Source: Azonexaceae bacterium (GTDB lineage Bacteria > Pseudomonadota > Gammaproteobacteria > Burkholderiales > Rhodocyclaceae). From it: DNA of 64,000 bases. The stretch's first letter is position 1, and the number at the start of each line of letters is the position of its first letter. The position numbers were made by a program, and so were the translations under genes. The notes below the pieces were generated by a model, which searched no databases, was not told where the DNA came from, and was given only the letters and a program-made list of their open reading frames with translations. The stretch covers positions 1 to 64,000 of the forward strand of contig SSSZ01000099.1 in assembly GCA_009469675.1 (NCBI GenBank), in the 5' to 3' direction. Shown in pieces: positions 42,113 to 50,877 of the stretch.

Positions 42113-42115
42113 AAT
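42107..42115 (+). promoter_or_regulatory. Extended -10 of glyA
   Basis: TGTTAAAAT fits the extended -10 pattern TG-N-TAnAAT and overlaps the stop codon of the phosphatase gene, 34 bases before the glyA ATG. No good -35 accompanies it, which is usual for extended -10 promoters. Confidence 0.45.
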
Positions 42116-42148
42116 TTCACCCTTTTTCAAAGGCTTGAGGCATCTCAA

Positions 42149-43399
42149 ATGTTTTCCGCGAAAGACACCCTGGCGAAAGTCGACCCCGAACTGTGCAAGG
42201 CCATCGAGGCCGAAGTCAAACGTCAGGAAGACCACATCGAACTGATCGCGTCCGAAAACTACGTGAGCAAGGCGGTCATGGAAGCCCAGGGCTCCCAGCT
42301 CACCAACAAATACGCCGAAGGCTACCCCGGCAAGCGCTACTACGGCGGCTGCGAATACGTTGACGTCGCCGAGCAGCTCGCCATCGACCGCCTGAAGAAG
42401 CTCTTCGGCGCCGAGGCGGCCAACGTCCAGCCCAATTCCGGCTCCCAGGCTAACCAGGCCGTCCTCATGGCCTTCTGCAAGCCCGGTGACACCATTATGG
42501 GCATGAGCCTGGCCGAAGGCGGCCACCTTACCCACGGCATGGCGCTCAACATGTCGGGCAAGTGGTTCAATGTCGTCTCCTACGGCCTCGACGCCAAGGA
42601 AGAGATCGACTACGACCGGATGGAAGCCCTGGCCCGCGAGCATAAGCCGCGGCTCATCATCGCCGGCGCCTCGGCCTATGCGCTACGTATCGATTTCGAG
42701 CGCTTCGCCAAGGTCGCCAAGGAAGTCGGCGCCATCTTCATGGTCGACATGGCCCACTACGCCGGCCTCATCGCCGCCGGCTACTACCCCAATCCGGTGC
42801 CCCACGCCGACGTCGTCACCTCGACCACCCACAAGACCCTGCGCGGCCCCCGCGGCGGCATCATCCTGATGAAGGCCGAACACGAGAAGGCGATCAATTC
42901 CGCCATTTTCCCCGGGCTGCAGGGCGGCCCGCTGATGCACGTCATCGCCGCCAAGGCGGTGGCCTTCAAGGAAGCCGCCACCTCGGGCTTTCGCCAGTAC
43001 CAGGAACAGGTCATCGCCAACGCCCGCGTCATGAGCCGCGTCCTCGGCGAGGAGCGCGGACTGCGCATCGTCTCGGGCCGCACCGAGAGCCACGTCTTCC
43101 TCGTCGATCTGCAGGCCAAGAACATCACCGGCAAGGACGCCGAGGCGGCCCTGGGCCGGGCCCACATCACGGTGAACAAGAACGCCATCCCCAACGATCC
43201 CCAGAAGCCCTTCGTCACCTCCGGCATCCGCATCGGCTCGCCGGCCATGACCACCCGCGGCTTCACCGAGATCGAGGCGGAAATCGTCGCCCACCTCATC
43301 GCCGACGTTCTCGACGCCCCCAACGATGCGGCGGTCACCGAGAAGGTCAAGGCCAAGGTCGCCGAGTTGTGCAAGAAGTTCCCGGTGTACGGCGCCTGA
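42149..43399 (+). CDS. glyA: Serine hydroxymethyltransferase
   Basis: Converts serine and tetrahydrofolate to glycine and methylenetetrahydrofolate, pyridoxal-phosphate dependent. 416 residues, almost the same as E. coli GlyA (417). The PLP lysine is Lys229 in [14 protein letters not shown], the identical position to E. coli Lys229. [20 protein letters not shown] and [20 protein letters not shown] are classic N-terminal signatures. Followed by nrdR and ribD on the same strand, a common proteobacterial order. Supplies the cofactor used by thyA. Confidence 0.98.
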   Translation: MFSAKDTLAKVDPELCKAIEAEVKRQEDHIELIASENYVSKAVMEAQGSQLTNKYAEGYPGKRYYGGCEYVDVAEQLAIDRLKKLFGAEAANVQPNSGSQANQAVLMAFCKPGDTIMGMSLAEGGHLTHGMALNMSGKWFNVVSYGLDAKEEIDYDRMEALAREHKPRLIIAGASAYALRIDFERFAKVAKEVGAIFMVDMAHYAGLIAAGYYPNPVPHADVVTSTTHKTLRGPRGGIILMKAEHEKAINSAIFPGLQGGPLMHVIAAKAVAFKEAATSGFRQYQEQVIANARVMSRVLGEERGLRIVSGRTESHVFLVDLQAKNITGKDAEAALGRAHITVNKNAIPNDPQKPFVTSGIRIGSPAMTTRGFTEIEAEIVAHLIADVLDAPNDAAVTEKVKAKVAELCKKFPVYGA

Positions 43400-43416
43400 G
43401 GGAGGTTGGGCGTGCT

Positions 43417-43460
43417 GATCGGGGATCGGCCACGGCTTGCCGGGGCGCCGATCGCCGATC
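43417..43460 (+). promoter_or_regulatory. Stem-loop between glyA and nrdR
   Basis: GATCGGGGATCGG (43417-43429) pairs with CCGATCGCCGATC (43448-43460) in 12 of 13 positions, with an 18-base loop. No T-tract follows, so it is more likely an mRNA-processing or stability element than a terminator; nrdR starts 20 bases later. Confidence 0.4.
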
Positions 43461-43479
43461 CTGAATCCCGACCGCAACC

Positions 43480-43935
43480 ATGAAATGCCCCTTCTGCGGC
43501 ACCGACGATACCGCCGTCGTTGACACCCGGCTCAACGACGAGGGCGACATCGTGCGCCGCCGCCGGAAGTGCAACGCCTGCGACAAGCGGTTTACCACCT
43601 ACGAGCGGGCGGAAATCCGCCTGCCCCAGGTGGTCAAGAAGAACGGCTCGCGCACCGAGTTCAACCGGGACAAACTCCGGGCCAGCCTCGAACTCGCTTT
43701 GCGCAAGCGGCCCGTCTCCACCGAATCGGTGGACGGAGCGATTGCCGACATCGAGGAAAAGCTGCTCTCGTCCGGGGAACGCGAAGTCACCTCGCAGCAG
43801 GTCGGCGAACTGGTGATGCGCGAATTGAAGAAACTCGACAAGGTGGCCTACATCCGCTTCGCCTCGGTGTACCGCAATTTCGAGGACGTGGATGCCTTCT
43901 CCCGGGCCATCCGCGAAGTTTCCCCCAAAAAGTAG
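43480..43935 (+). CDS. nrdR: Transcriptional repressor NrdR
   Basis: Nucleotide-sensing repressor of ribonucleotide reductase genes, 151 residues, the normal length. The N-terminal zinc ribbon is [10 protein letters not shown] and [16 protein letters not shown] (four Cys), followed by the ATP-cone domain ([20 protein letters not shown] to [11 protein letters not shown]). Lies between glyA and ribD, the usual neighbourhood. Confidence 0.97.
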   Translation: MKCPFCGTDDTAVVDTRLNDEGDIVRRRRKCNACDKRFTTYERAEIRLPQVVKKNGSRTEFNRDKLRASLELALRKRPVSTESVDGAIADIEEKLLSSGEREVTSQQVGELVMRELKKLDKVAYIRFASVYRNFEDVDAFSRAIREVSPKK

Positions 43936-43945
43936 CGGCGGGGGC

Positions 43946-45034
43946 GTGGCTTTTTCCGCCGCCGACCACGCCTTCATGGCCGCAGCCCTGCGCCTGGCCG
44001 AACGGGGCTTGACCACCACCAGCCCCAACCCGCGGGTCGGCTGCGTCCTGGTCAAGGACGGCGCCGTGGTCGGCCAGGGCTGGCACGAGCGGGCCGGCCT
44101 CCCCCATGCCGAACCCCTGGCGCTGCAGGCGGCCGGCGCCGCCGCCCGGGGCGCCACCGCCTACGTCACCCTGGAACCCTGCAGCCACCACGGCCGCACC
44201 CCGCCCTGCGCCGACGCTCTGATCGCCGCCGGCGTCGTCCGCGTCGTCGCCGCCATGGCCGACCCCAACCCGCTGGTGGCCGGGCAGGGCTTCGACAAGC
44301 TGCGCCGGGCCGGGGTCGAGACGGCCTGCGGCCTGCTCGAAAACGAAGCGCGGGAACTCAATATCGGCTTCGTGTCCCGCATGACCCGGGGGCGGCCCTG
44401 GGTGCGCCTCAAGGCGGCGGCCAGTCTGGACGGCAAGACGGCCCTCAACAACGGGGTCAGCCAGTGGATCACCGGCCCCGAGGCCCGCCGCGACGGCCAT
44501 CGTTGGCGGGCCCGCGCCTGCGCCATCCTGACCGGTATCGGCACGGTCCGCGACGACGATCCGCAACTCACCGTGCGCGAGGTCGAAACGACCCGCCAGC
44601 CCCTGCGCGTGGTGGTGGACAGCAAGCTCGAAACGCCGCTTACCGCCCGCCTTCTCCAGGGCGGCAACGTCCTTGTGGCGGGGGCGGTGGACGATCGGGT
44701 CCGCATCGCCGCCCTGGGTGCCGCCGGCGCCGAAGTCTTCGTCCAGCCCAACGCCGGCGGCAAGGTGGACCTCGCTGCCCTGATGGCCGAACTGGCCCGG
44801 CGCGGCATCAACGAAGTGCACGCCGAGGCCGGCTGCAAGTTGAACGGCTCCCTGCTGCGGGAGGGTTTGGTCGATGAACTGCTGCTTTACCTGGCGCCCT
44901 GCCTGATCGGCGACGACGCCCAGGGCTTGTTCAACCTGGCGGCCCTGACCAGCCTCGCCGATCGGCGGCACCTGGCGATCCGCGACCTGCGCCAGATCGG
45001 CGGCGACATCCGGGTGCTGGCCCGCCTGGGTTGA
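43946..45034 (+). CDS. ribD: Bifunctional riboflavin biosynthesis deaminase/reductase
   Basis: Second and third steps of riboflavin synthesis: deamination then side-chain reduction. About 362 residues from the GTG at 43946. N-terminal deaminase: TTSPNPRVGCVLVKDG, LPHAEPLALQAAG (zinc His, catalytic Glu) and LEPCSHHGRTPPCADALIAA (zinc Cys pair). C-terminal reductase: RPWVRLKAAASLDGKTALN, SQWITGPEARRDGHRWRAR and EVHAEAGCKLNGSLL. An in-frame upstream extension overlaps nrdR and lacks similarity, so I start at the GTG 10 bases after the nrdR stop. Confidence 0.95.
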   Translation: MAFSAADHAFMAAALRLAERGLTTTSPNPRVGCVLVKDGAVVGQGWHERAGLPHAEPLALQAAGAAARGATAYVTLEPCSHHGRTPPCADALIAAGVVRVVAAMADPNPLVAGQGFDKLRRAGVETACGLLENEARELNIGFVSRMTRGRPWVRLKAAASLDGKTALNNGVSQWITGPEARRDGHRWRARACAILTGIGTVRDDDPQLTVREVETTRQPLRVVVDSKLETPLTARLLQGGNVLVAGAVDDRVRIAALGAAGAEVFVQPNAGGKVDLAALMAELARRGINEVHAEAGCKLNGSLLREGLVDELLLYLAPCLIGDDAQGLFNLAALTSLADRRHLAIRDLRQIGGDIRVLARLG

Positions 45035-45205
45035 GGCGGGAAAGTCGGATTGCTATGAACCCTTGCGGCACAGCGGCGCCGGGGGCGGAGAAAACCGGAT
45101 TGCGGCGTCAGTGATTCGTCCGATGCCGGGTGGGCCGGCCGCGGTGCCACGGGTTTCTTCGGATTTTCTCCGGGCCTCGGCGGAGCGCGTCGAGGCAGAC
45201 CGGCA

Positions 45206-45994
45206 TTAGCCGCAGGTCCGGCCCGGGGCCGGGGCGGCGGCGACGGGGTGGGGGCCGCAGACGGCGCAGCCGGCGTCTTTCTTGAAGCGGACGCTGCGCC
45301 ATTCCATTTCCAGGGCGTCGAGGAGGAGCAGCCGGCCGGTCAAGGCTTCGCCGATTCCCGCCACCACCTTCAGGGCCTCGGCCGCCTGCAGGGTGCCGAT
45401 GATGCCGGTGATCGGCGCGAAGACGCCCATGACGGCACAGCGTACCTCCTCGACATCGTCCCCTTCGGGAAAGAGGCAGTGGTAGCAGGGCGAATCGTCC
45501 CGCCGCAGGTCGTAGACGCTGATCTGCCCGTCAAAGCGGATGGCCGCCCCGGACACCAGAGGTTTGCGGTGGCGGACGCAGGCCCGGTTGATGGCGTGGC
45601 GGGTGGCGAAGTTGTCGCTGCAGTCGAGAACCACGTCGGCGGCGGCGACGAGGGCGTCAAGCCGGTCGCCGGCGAGGCGCTCGTTGATGGTTTCGACCCG
45701 CACTTCAGGGTTGATCGCGGCGAGGGCGATCTTGCCCGATTCGGCCTTGGCTATGTCCACCCGCGCCTGGGTGTGGAGGATCTGGCGCTGCAGGTTGGTG
45801 AAATCGACGGTGTCGCCGTCCACCAGCGTCAGCCGTCCGATTCCCGCCGAGGCGAGGTAAAGGGCCGCCGGCGAACCCAGGCCGCCGGCCCCGACAATCA
45901 CGGCGTGGGCGCCGAGAATGCGCTCCTGGCCTTCGATGCCGAGGGCGTCGAGGAGGATGTGCCGGCTATAGCGGAGAAGCTGCTGGTCGTTCAA
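45206..45994 (-). CDS. moeB: E1-like sulfur-carrier adenylyltransferase (MoeB/ThiF)
   Basis: Activates the C-terminus of a ubiquitin-like sulfur carrier (MoaD or ThiS) by adenylylation. 262 residues. VIVGAGGLGSPAALYLASAG is the ATP-binding Rossmann loop, LVDGDTVDFTNLQRQILH and DIAKAESGKIALAAINP are conserved E1 blocks, VVLDCSDNFATRHAINRAC holds the catalytic Asp region, and two Cys pairs (CYHC and CAVC) bind zinc. MoeB and ThiF cannot be separated by reading; mog elsewhere in the window makes a molybdenum-cofactor role plausible. A spacer of 171 bases without visible features separates its end from ribD. Confidence 0.9.
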   Translation of the reverse strand: MNDQQLLRYSRHILLDALGIEGQERILGAHAVIVGAGGLGSPAALYLASAGIGRLTLVDGDTVDFTNLQRQILHTQARVDIAKAESGKIALAAINPEVRVETINERLAGDRLDALVAAADVVLDCSDNFATRHAINRACVRHRKPLVSGAAIRFDGQISVYDLRRDDSPCYHCLFPEGDDVEEVRCAVMGVFAPITGIIGTLQAAEALKVVAGIGEALTGRLLLLDALEMEWRSVRFKKDAGCAVCGPHPVAAAPAPGRTCG

Positions 45995-46076
45995 GGTAGG
46001 GAGGCGGCGTGCGGAGGCGCGGGAGCCTTACGGGCGCGCCGAAGTGCCCGCCGCCGAAGGCCCGGTCGCCACGCGC

Positions 46077-46478
46077 TTATTTGTATTCCCGCCACTCCGG
46101 CGGCGTATCGTCGTGGTCGCCGTGGGGATGGTGCTCCCAGGCCTGCCCGTAGGCCTCCTGGGACGAGCGCTTGAGGCGTTTTTCCGGGGCGCCCAGGTTG
46201 TGCAACTGGGTATCCTCGACGTAGTGGATGAGGGCGCGGGTGAGCTTGCTCATGAGCGTGTTGTCGAGGTGGTAGCCCTTGTCTTCCAGGTGGTGTTCGA
46301 GTTCCTCCAGGGTATGCCGGGTCAGCTCGTAGGTGACGCCGACCGCCCGCTTTTCGACCTTGGGGGCGACTTCGAGTTCGTCCAGGCGCTCGAGGTCGTC
46401 GGCGGCTTCCGGCACCTGGCCGGGGGGGAACTTGGCGAACAGGATTTCGCGGTTTTTCTTCAGATCCGGGTGGCCCAT
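46077..46478 (-). CDS. Conserved small protein of unknown function
   Basis: 133 residues, hydrophilic and helical, starting MGHPDLKKNREILFAKFPPG and ending DHDDTPPEWREYK. The middle has LTRHTLEELEHHLEDKGYHL. No signal peptide or membrane segment and no domain I recognise. The ATG follows a GGGGAGGA ribosome binding site. Twenty bases after ctpA ends on the same strand, so likely in the envC-ctpA transcript. Confidence 0.6.
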   Translation of the reverse strand: MGHPDLKKNREILFAKFPPGQVPEAADDLERLDELEVAPKVEKRAVGVTYELTRHTLEELEHHLEDKGYHLDNTLMSKLTRALIHYVEDTQLHNLGAPEKRLKRSSQEAYGQAWEHHPHGDHDDTPPEWREYK

Positions 46479-46497
46479 TTTTCCTCCCCTGGGAACG

Positions 46498-47931
46498 CTA
46501 CTGGGTCTTATTCTGCATGATCTGCAGACCCTTGAGAAGATTGAGCGCCTGGGCGAACTGGTAGTCGTTCTTGCCGGCGTATTCGATGCGCTGGGGCTGG
46601 TCCTCGTCGGCCTCGTCCTTCTTTTCGCCGTCCTTGCCCTTGCCCGGCTTGGCCGGGGTCTTGGCGTGGGGTTTGGCCTCGGGCTTGGGTGCTTCTTTGC
46701 CTGCTTCGCCATCCTTGTCGTTGGTCAGGTGGCGTTCCAGGTCGGCCTCCCGCAGGCGACCGGCGTTGGCCGGGCTGCCGTTGGCGGTCTCCTCGACGAG
46801 AATGTCGGGGACGATGCCCTTGGCCTGGATCGAGCGGCCGCTCGGCGTGTAGTAGCGGGCCGTGGTGAGCTTGATGGCGGTATTGCCCGGGAGCGGCAGG
46901 ACGGTCTGGACCGAACCCTTGCCGAAGGTCTGGGTGCCCATGATGACGGCGCGCTTGTGGTCCTGCAGCGCCCCGGCAACGATCTCCGAGGCCGAGGCCG
47001 AGCCGCTATTGACCAGCACCACCATCGGCACCTGCTTGATTTCGGCGGGCAGCGCCTTGAGGTAGTCGTCCTTGCTGCCCCGCAGGTAGTCCGAGGGGCG
47101 GGCGAGGAATTCCTGCTTGGCATCCTCGGTGCGGCCGTCGGTCGACACCACCTTGGCGTTGGCCGGGAGGAAGGCCGCCGAGACGCCCACGGCGCCGTTG
47201 AGCAGGCCGCCCGGATCGTTGCGCAGATCGAGGACGAGGCCCTTGAGGCTGCCGCCCTTGGTCAGGTCGCCCAGGTGCTTGACCAGGTTGGCGCCGGTGT
47301 TTTCCTGGAACTGGGTGATGCGCACCCAGCCGAACCCCGGTTCGACGAGCTTGGACTTGACGCTCTGGACCTTGATGACTTCGCGGATCAGGGTGACCTC
47401 GATGGGCTTGGTTTCGCCCTTGCGGATGATCGAAAGCTTGATCGGGGTCTTGGGTTTGCCGCGCATTTTCTTGACGGCGTCGTTGAGGGTCAGGCCCTTG
47501 ACCGGCGTGTCGTCGAGCTTGAAGATCAGGTCGCCGGCCTTGAGTCCGGCGCGGTAGGCGGGGGTGTCCTCGATGGGGGAAACGACCTTGACGAGGCCGT
47601 CTTCCATGCCGACCTCGATGCCCAGGCCACCGAATTCGCCCTGGGTGCCGACCTGCAGATCCTTGAAGGCGTCGGCGTCGAGGTAGGCTGAGTGGGGGTC
47701 GAGGTTGGAAAGGAGGCCGGAGATCGCGTTGGCGATCATCTTCTTGTCCTCGACCGGTTCGACGTAACCCTGCTTCACCGCATTGTAGACTTCGGCGAAG
47801 GTGCGCAGCTCCTCGATGGGCAGACCGGGCTTGCCGGCTTCCTTGTCGGCCAGGGCCGGAATATGCAGGCTGATAAGGGCACCGGCGACGAAGCCGCCGA
47901 GCGTCAGGCTGATGGTCTTGATTTTGCTCAT
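46498..47931 (-). CDS. ctpA: Carboxy-terminal processing protease (S41 family)
   Basis: Periplasmic PDZ-containing serine protease, 477 residues. A signal anchor (about 8-28) is followed by an N-terminal helical part, a PDZ domain (FGGLGIEVGMEDGLVKVV, AGLKAGDLIFKLDDTPVKG) and the S41 core. The Ser-Lys dyad is predicted as Ser313 in NSGSASASEIVAGAL and Lys338 in GTQTFGKGSVQT, 25 residues apart as in known CtpA. A charged Lys/Glu/Pro-rich segment (about 415-450) precedes the C-terminus. The ATG overlaps the envC stop (ATGA), typical of envC-ctpA operons that control cell-wall hydrolysis. Confidence 0.95.
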   Translation of the reverse strand: MSKIKTISLTLGGFVAGALISLHIPALADKEAGKPGLPIEELRTFAEVYNAVKQGYVEPVEDKKMIANAISGLLSNLDPHSAYLDADAFKDLQVGTQGEFGGLGIEVGMEDGLVKVVSPIEDTPAYRAGLKAGDLIFKLDDTPVKGLTLNDAVKKMRGKPKTPIKLSIIRKGETKPIEVTLIREVIKVQSVKSKLVEPGFGWVRITQFQENTGANLVKHLGDLTKGGSLKGLVLDLRNDPGGLLNGAVGVSAAFLPANAKVVSTDGRTEDAKQEFLARPSDYLRGSKDDYLKALPAEIKQVPMVVLVNSGSASASEIVAGALQDHKRAVIMGTQTFGKGSVQTVLPLPGNTAIKLTTARYYTPSGRSIQAKGIVPDILVEETANGSPANAGRLREADLERHLTNDKDGEAGKEAPKPEAKPHAKTPAKPGKGKDGEKKDEADEDQPQRIEYAGKNDYQFAQALNLLKGLQIMQNKTQ

Positions 47932-49268
47932 TTCAAACTGGCCCATTTCAAGGGATCGAGGGGTTGCCCCTGGTGACGGAGTTCGAAGTATAAACCGGAT
48001 TCCGGATTGCCCCCGCTGTTGCCCACGGTGGCTACCGTTTCTCCGCCCTTTACCGCGTCGCCCACCTGTTTCAACAGCGAATCGTTGTTGCCGTAGATGG
48101 TGAGGTAGGAATCGCCGTGGTCGACGATGAGCAGATTGCCGAAGCCCCGCATCCATTCGGCGAAGACCACGCGGCCGCCGGCCACCGCCTTGACCTCGCT
48201 GCCGCTGCCGGCCTTGATGAAGAGGCCTTTCCAGATGCCGCCGCCTTCGCGGGGGGCGCCGAAGCGCCCGGCCAGGGCGCCCCGTACCGGCAGGCGCAGG
48301 TTGCCCTTGTGACGGGCGAAAGCGCCGCTGGTCGCCACCGGTTCGTGGTGGTTTTCGATTTCCCGAGGGCGGGCGGCGGGTTCGCCCGCCCCCTCGCGCT
48401 CCCGGGGTGGCGGTGCGACCCGCGCCGTGCGGGCCTGGGCCGCCTTCGCCTCCTGGGCCGCCTTGGCGGCTCGGGCGGCGAGAAGCTTGGACAGGCGGTC
48501 GATCAGTTGCGACAGGCGCTTTTCATTGTGCTGCAGGCTGCCGATTTCCCGCCGCTGCTTGTTGACCCGGTCCGAAACCTGGGCCAGCACCGCCTTGCGC
48601 TCTTCGCGCTGCTGCTGCAATTCGGCGTGCTGCGCTTGCTGTTCGCCCTCGACCTCGGCCAGTTCCTCGGCCCGGGACTTGGCGTCGGCGGCCAGGGTCT
48701 TCTTGCGCTCCAGGGTGGCGTTGATCTCCCCCAGCAACTCGGCCCGGCTGCGGGCGATGGCGGCGAGGTAGTGGAGGTCGCGGGCCGTCTGGTTGGGGTC
48801 GTCGCCGTTCAGCACCAGTTGCAGCGAATCCGGGTTGCCCCGCAGGTATTGGCGGTAAAGGAGCTTCTCCAACTGGCTTTGCTGCTGGCCGAGGGTGGTT
48901 TCGAGCTCCTGCGACTGGCGGGCCAGGTCGCGCAGGCGGGCCTGCAGTTCGTTGCGCTGGCTGGTCAGGCGGTGCAGGCTGCGTTGCAGGTTGGAGATGT
49001 GGCGTTCCGATTCGCGCAGCCGGTCGGCGGCGTCGGCCCGGTCTTCCTCGCTGCTGGCCAGTTCCTTGCGCAGGGATTCGATGCGCCCGCGCAATTCTTT
49101 GAGGTCGGCTTCCTTGTCGGCGATTTCCGGGGCGGCGGCGGCCTCGGCCGGACGCGGTGGGGCGGCCGGGCGGTGCGGCCGGGCAGCCCCGGCGGGGGCC
49201 GCCGCCAGGCTTGCCGCCAGCAGGAAGGCCGCGACGGACAGCGTGGCGGAGCGGGGCGGCCGGGTCAT
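47928..49268 (-). CDS. envC: EnvC-like murein hydrolase activator (degenerate LytM)
   Basis: Periplasmic activator of cell-division amidases, 446 residues. Signal peptide to about residue 28, then a long coiled coil (about 48-260; ISNLQRSLHRLTSQRNELQA and onward), a basic/Pro linker and a C-terminal LytM/M23 domain (LRLPVRGALAGRFGAPREGG to the end). The zinc ligands of active M23 enzymes are lost: the HxGxD segment reads WKGLFI and the final HxH reads YGNN. This is the EnvC pattern, a regulator rather than an enzyme. Coupled to ctpA. Confidence 0.93.
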   Translation of the reverse strand: MTRPPRSATLSVAAFLLAASLAAAPAGAARPHRPAAPPRPAEAAAAPEIADKEADLKELRGRIESLRKELASSEEDRADAADRLRESERHISNLQRSLHRLTSQRNELQARLRDLARQSQELETTLGQQQSQLEKLLYRQYLRGNPDSLQLVLNGDDPNQTARDLHYLAAIARSRAELLGEINATLERKKTLAADAKSRAEELAEVEGEQQAQHAELQQQREERKAVLAQVSDRVNKQRREIGSLQHNEKRLSQLIDRLSKLLAARAAKAAQEAKAAQARTARVAPPPREREGAGEPAARPREIENHHEPVATSGAFARHKGNLRLPVRGALAGRFGAPREGGGIWKGLFIKAGSGSEVKAVAGGRVVFAEWMRGFGNLLIVDHGDSYLTIYGNNDSLLKQVGDAVKGGETVATVGNSGGNPESGLYFELRHQGQPLDPLKWASLK

Positions 49269-49308
49269 GCTCCCCGGCCCGGTGACCGGTACGAAGTCAA
49301 TTAAAGGT

Positions 49309-49337
49309 CTGCCAAAACTAATCCTCTATTTTATAAT
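49309..49337 (+). promoter_or_regulatory. Sigma-70-like promoter of the ArsR-rhodanese-grxC operon
   Basis: CTGCCA (49309-49314), a 17-base spacer and a perfect TATAAT (49332-49337), 30 bases before the ArsR GTG start. The region is AT-rich relative to its surroundings and could also hold the ArsR operator. Confidence 0.6.
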
Positions 49338-49366
49338 GATCCATTCATCCGTAACGAGGGTTTCCC

Positions 49367-49687
49367 GTGGATAAGCCGGCCTTCAACCTCATCGAGAAGC
49401 AGGAGCACATCGAAACCGCAGCCCGTGCGCTGAAGGCGATCGCCCATCCCCTGCGGCTCAAGATCCTTTGCGTCGTCGGCGACCAGGAAGCCTGCGTCCA
49501 GGAAATCGTCGATGCGGTGGGGACTTCCCAGAGCAACATCTCCCAGCACCTGGCCATCCTGCGGGAAAAAGGCGTCCTGCTTACCCGCAAGGACGCCAAC
49601 CGGGTCTACTACCGCGTCGGCGACGCCCGCACCCTGCAGCTCATCGGCATGATGCGCGAGGTCTTCTGCGGCGTCCCGGCCAACTGA
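49367..49687 (+). CDS. ArsR-family regulator, BigR/SqrR-like (predicted persulfide sensor)
   Basis: 106-residue winged-helix repressor. HPLRLKILCVVG, then QSNISQHLAILREKGVLLTR (recognition helix and wing) and RVYYRV are typical. Cys35 in ILCVV and Cys101 in VFCG lie 66 residues apart, the same spacing as the redox pair of BigR (Cys42/Cys108) and SqrR (Cys41/Cys107), which form a tetrasulfide link with reactive sulfur and leave DNA. A third Cys43 is present. It is the first gene before a membrane rhodanese and a glutaredoxin, consistent with sulfur-responsive control. GTG start with GAGGG upstream. Confidence 0.8.
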   Translation: MDKPAFNLIEKQEHIETAARALKAIAHPLRLKILCVVGDQEACVQEIVDAVGTSQSNISQHLAILREKGVLLTRKDANRVYYRVGDARTLQLIGMMREVFCGVPAN

Positions 49688-49695
49688 ATCGAACC

Positions 49696-50115
49696 ATGGA
49701 ATTCATCAACCAAAACATCCTGCTCGTCGCCGTCGTCGTCACCAGCGGCCTCGGTCTACTCTGGCCCATGCTCGTCAAGGGCGGCGGCGCTGCCGTCAAT
49801 CCCAGCCAGGCGACGCTCCTCATCAATCGCGAAGACGCCCACGTGGTCGATGTCCGCGAGGTGGGCGAATTCGCCGCCGGCCACCTGCCCGAAGCCCGCA
49901 ACATTCCCGTCGCCAAGCTCGCCGACCGGGTGAGCGAAATCGAAAAATACAAGGACAAGCCGCTGATCGTCTGCTGCGCCTCGGGGGTGCGCTCGTCCAA
50001 GGCCTGCGGCGAATTGAAGAAACTCGGCTTCAACCGGCTCTACACCCTGGCCGGCGGCGTCGATGCCTGGCTCCAGGCCGGCCTGCCCCTCAAGAAGGGA
50101 AGCCGCGTCAAATGA
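49696..50115 (+). CDS. Membrane-anchored rhodanese-like sulfurtransferase
   Basis: 139 residues: one N-terminal membrane helix (about 8-26, ILLVAVVVTSGLGLLWPM) and a single rhodanese domain. DAHVVDVREVGEFAAGHLPE is the conserved start and the active-site loop is C94-A-S-G-V-R, with an extra Cys93 before it. It carries persulfide sulfur between donors and acceptors; substrate unknown. Eight bases after the ArsR gene, overlapping grxC by 4 bases, so the three form one unit. Confidence 0.9.
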   Translation: MEFINQNILLVAVVVTSGLGLLWPMLVKGGGAAVNPSQATLLINREDAHVVDVREVGEFAAGHLPEARNIPVAKLADRVSEIEKYKDKPLIVCCASGVRSSKACGELKKLGFNRLYTLAGGVDAWLQAGLPLKKGSRVK

Positions 50116-50384
50116 CGGCCCGCCGCGTCCTCATGTATACCACGGCGGTCTGCCCCTACTGCGTGCGCGCCAAGCAACTGCTCTCGGCCCGGGGCGTCAG
50201 CCAGATCGAGGAGGTGCGCGTCGACCTCGATCCCGCCCAGCGCGAGGCCATGATGGAAAAGACCAAGCGCCGCACCGTGCCGCAAATCTATATCGGCGAC
50301 ACCCATGTCGGCGGCTGCGACGAACTTGTCGCCCTCGACGCGGCCGGCAAGCTCATCCCGCTCCTGGCCGGCGAAACCGCCTGA
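50112..50384 (+). CDS. grxC: Glutaredoxin 3
   Basis: 90-residue dithiol glutaredoxin. Active site Cys14-Pro-Tyr-Cys17, the cis-Pro motif RTVPQIYIG and the glutathione-binding GGCDEL are all present. ATGA overlap with the rhodanese gene, and secB follows after 27 bases, the grxC-secB-gpsA order common in proteobacteria. Confidence 0.96.
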   Translation: MTARRVLMYTTAVCPYCVRAKQLLSARGVSQIEEVRVDLDPAQREAMMEKTKRRTVPQIYIGDTHVGGCDELVALDAAGKLIPLLAGETA

Positions 50385-50411
50385 ATCGACTACTCAACCT
50401 GAAAGAAGACA

Positions 50412-50870
50412 ATGGATCAGAATCAGCAACCGGTGTTCAGCATCGAAAAACTCTACGTCAAGGATCTCTCCGTCGAAGTGCCGAACGCGCCGCAAATCTA
50501 CCTCGAGCGCGAGGCGCCCAATGTCGAAGTCCAGCTCAACACCCAGGGCACCGGCATCGGCGACGGCGTTTTCGAAGTGATCCTCACCGTCACCGTCACC
50601 GCCAAGCTCGAAGACAAGACCGTCTTCCTGGTCGAGGTGGGCCAGGGCGGCATCTTCCGCATCCAGAACGTGCCCGACGACCAGATGGAACCCCTGGTCG
50701 CCATCGCCTGCCCCAACATCCTCTTCCCCTACGCCCGCGAAGTCGTCGCCGACGCCGTCACCCGCGCCGGCTTCTCGCCCATCGTCCTGCAGCCGGTCAA
50801 TTTCGAAGCCATGTACATGTCCCGCCTGCAGCAGGAACAGCAGGCTCCGGCTGAAGTGCCCATCCAGTAA
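50412..50870 (+). CDS. secB: Protein-export chaperone SecB
   Basis: Tetrameric cytoplasmic chaperone that keeps preproteins unfolded for SecA. 152 residues, normal size. VFSIEKLYVKDLSVEVPNAP at the N-terminus and LVEVGQGGIFRIQNVPDDQM plus CPNILFPYAREVVADAVTRAG are the family signatures. It ends in a Gln-rich tail. The AAAGAAG before the ATG is a fair ribosome binding site. Confidence 0.97.
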   Translation: MDQNQQPVFSIEKLYVKDLSVEVPNAPQIYLEREAPNVEVQLNTQGTGIGDGVFEVILTVTVTAKLEDKTVFLVEVGQGGIFRIQNVPDDQMEPLVAIACPNILFPYAREVVADAVTRAGFSPIVLQPVNFEAMYMSRLQQEQQAPAEVPIQ

Positions 50871-50877
50871 GGCCGCC

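Noticed and set aside
42113..42148. Riboswitch in front of glyA
   Set aside because: Only 36 bases lie between the phosphatase stop and glyA, too short for a known riboswitch.
45035..45205. Small gene between ribD and moeB
   Set aside because: Short frames here have no ribosome binding site, start inside repeats of GC-rich sequence and no protein-like composition.
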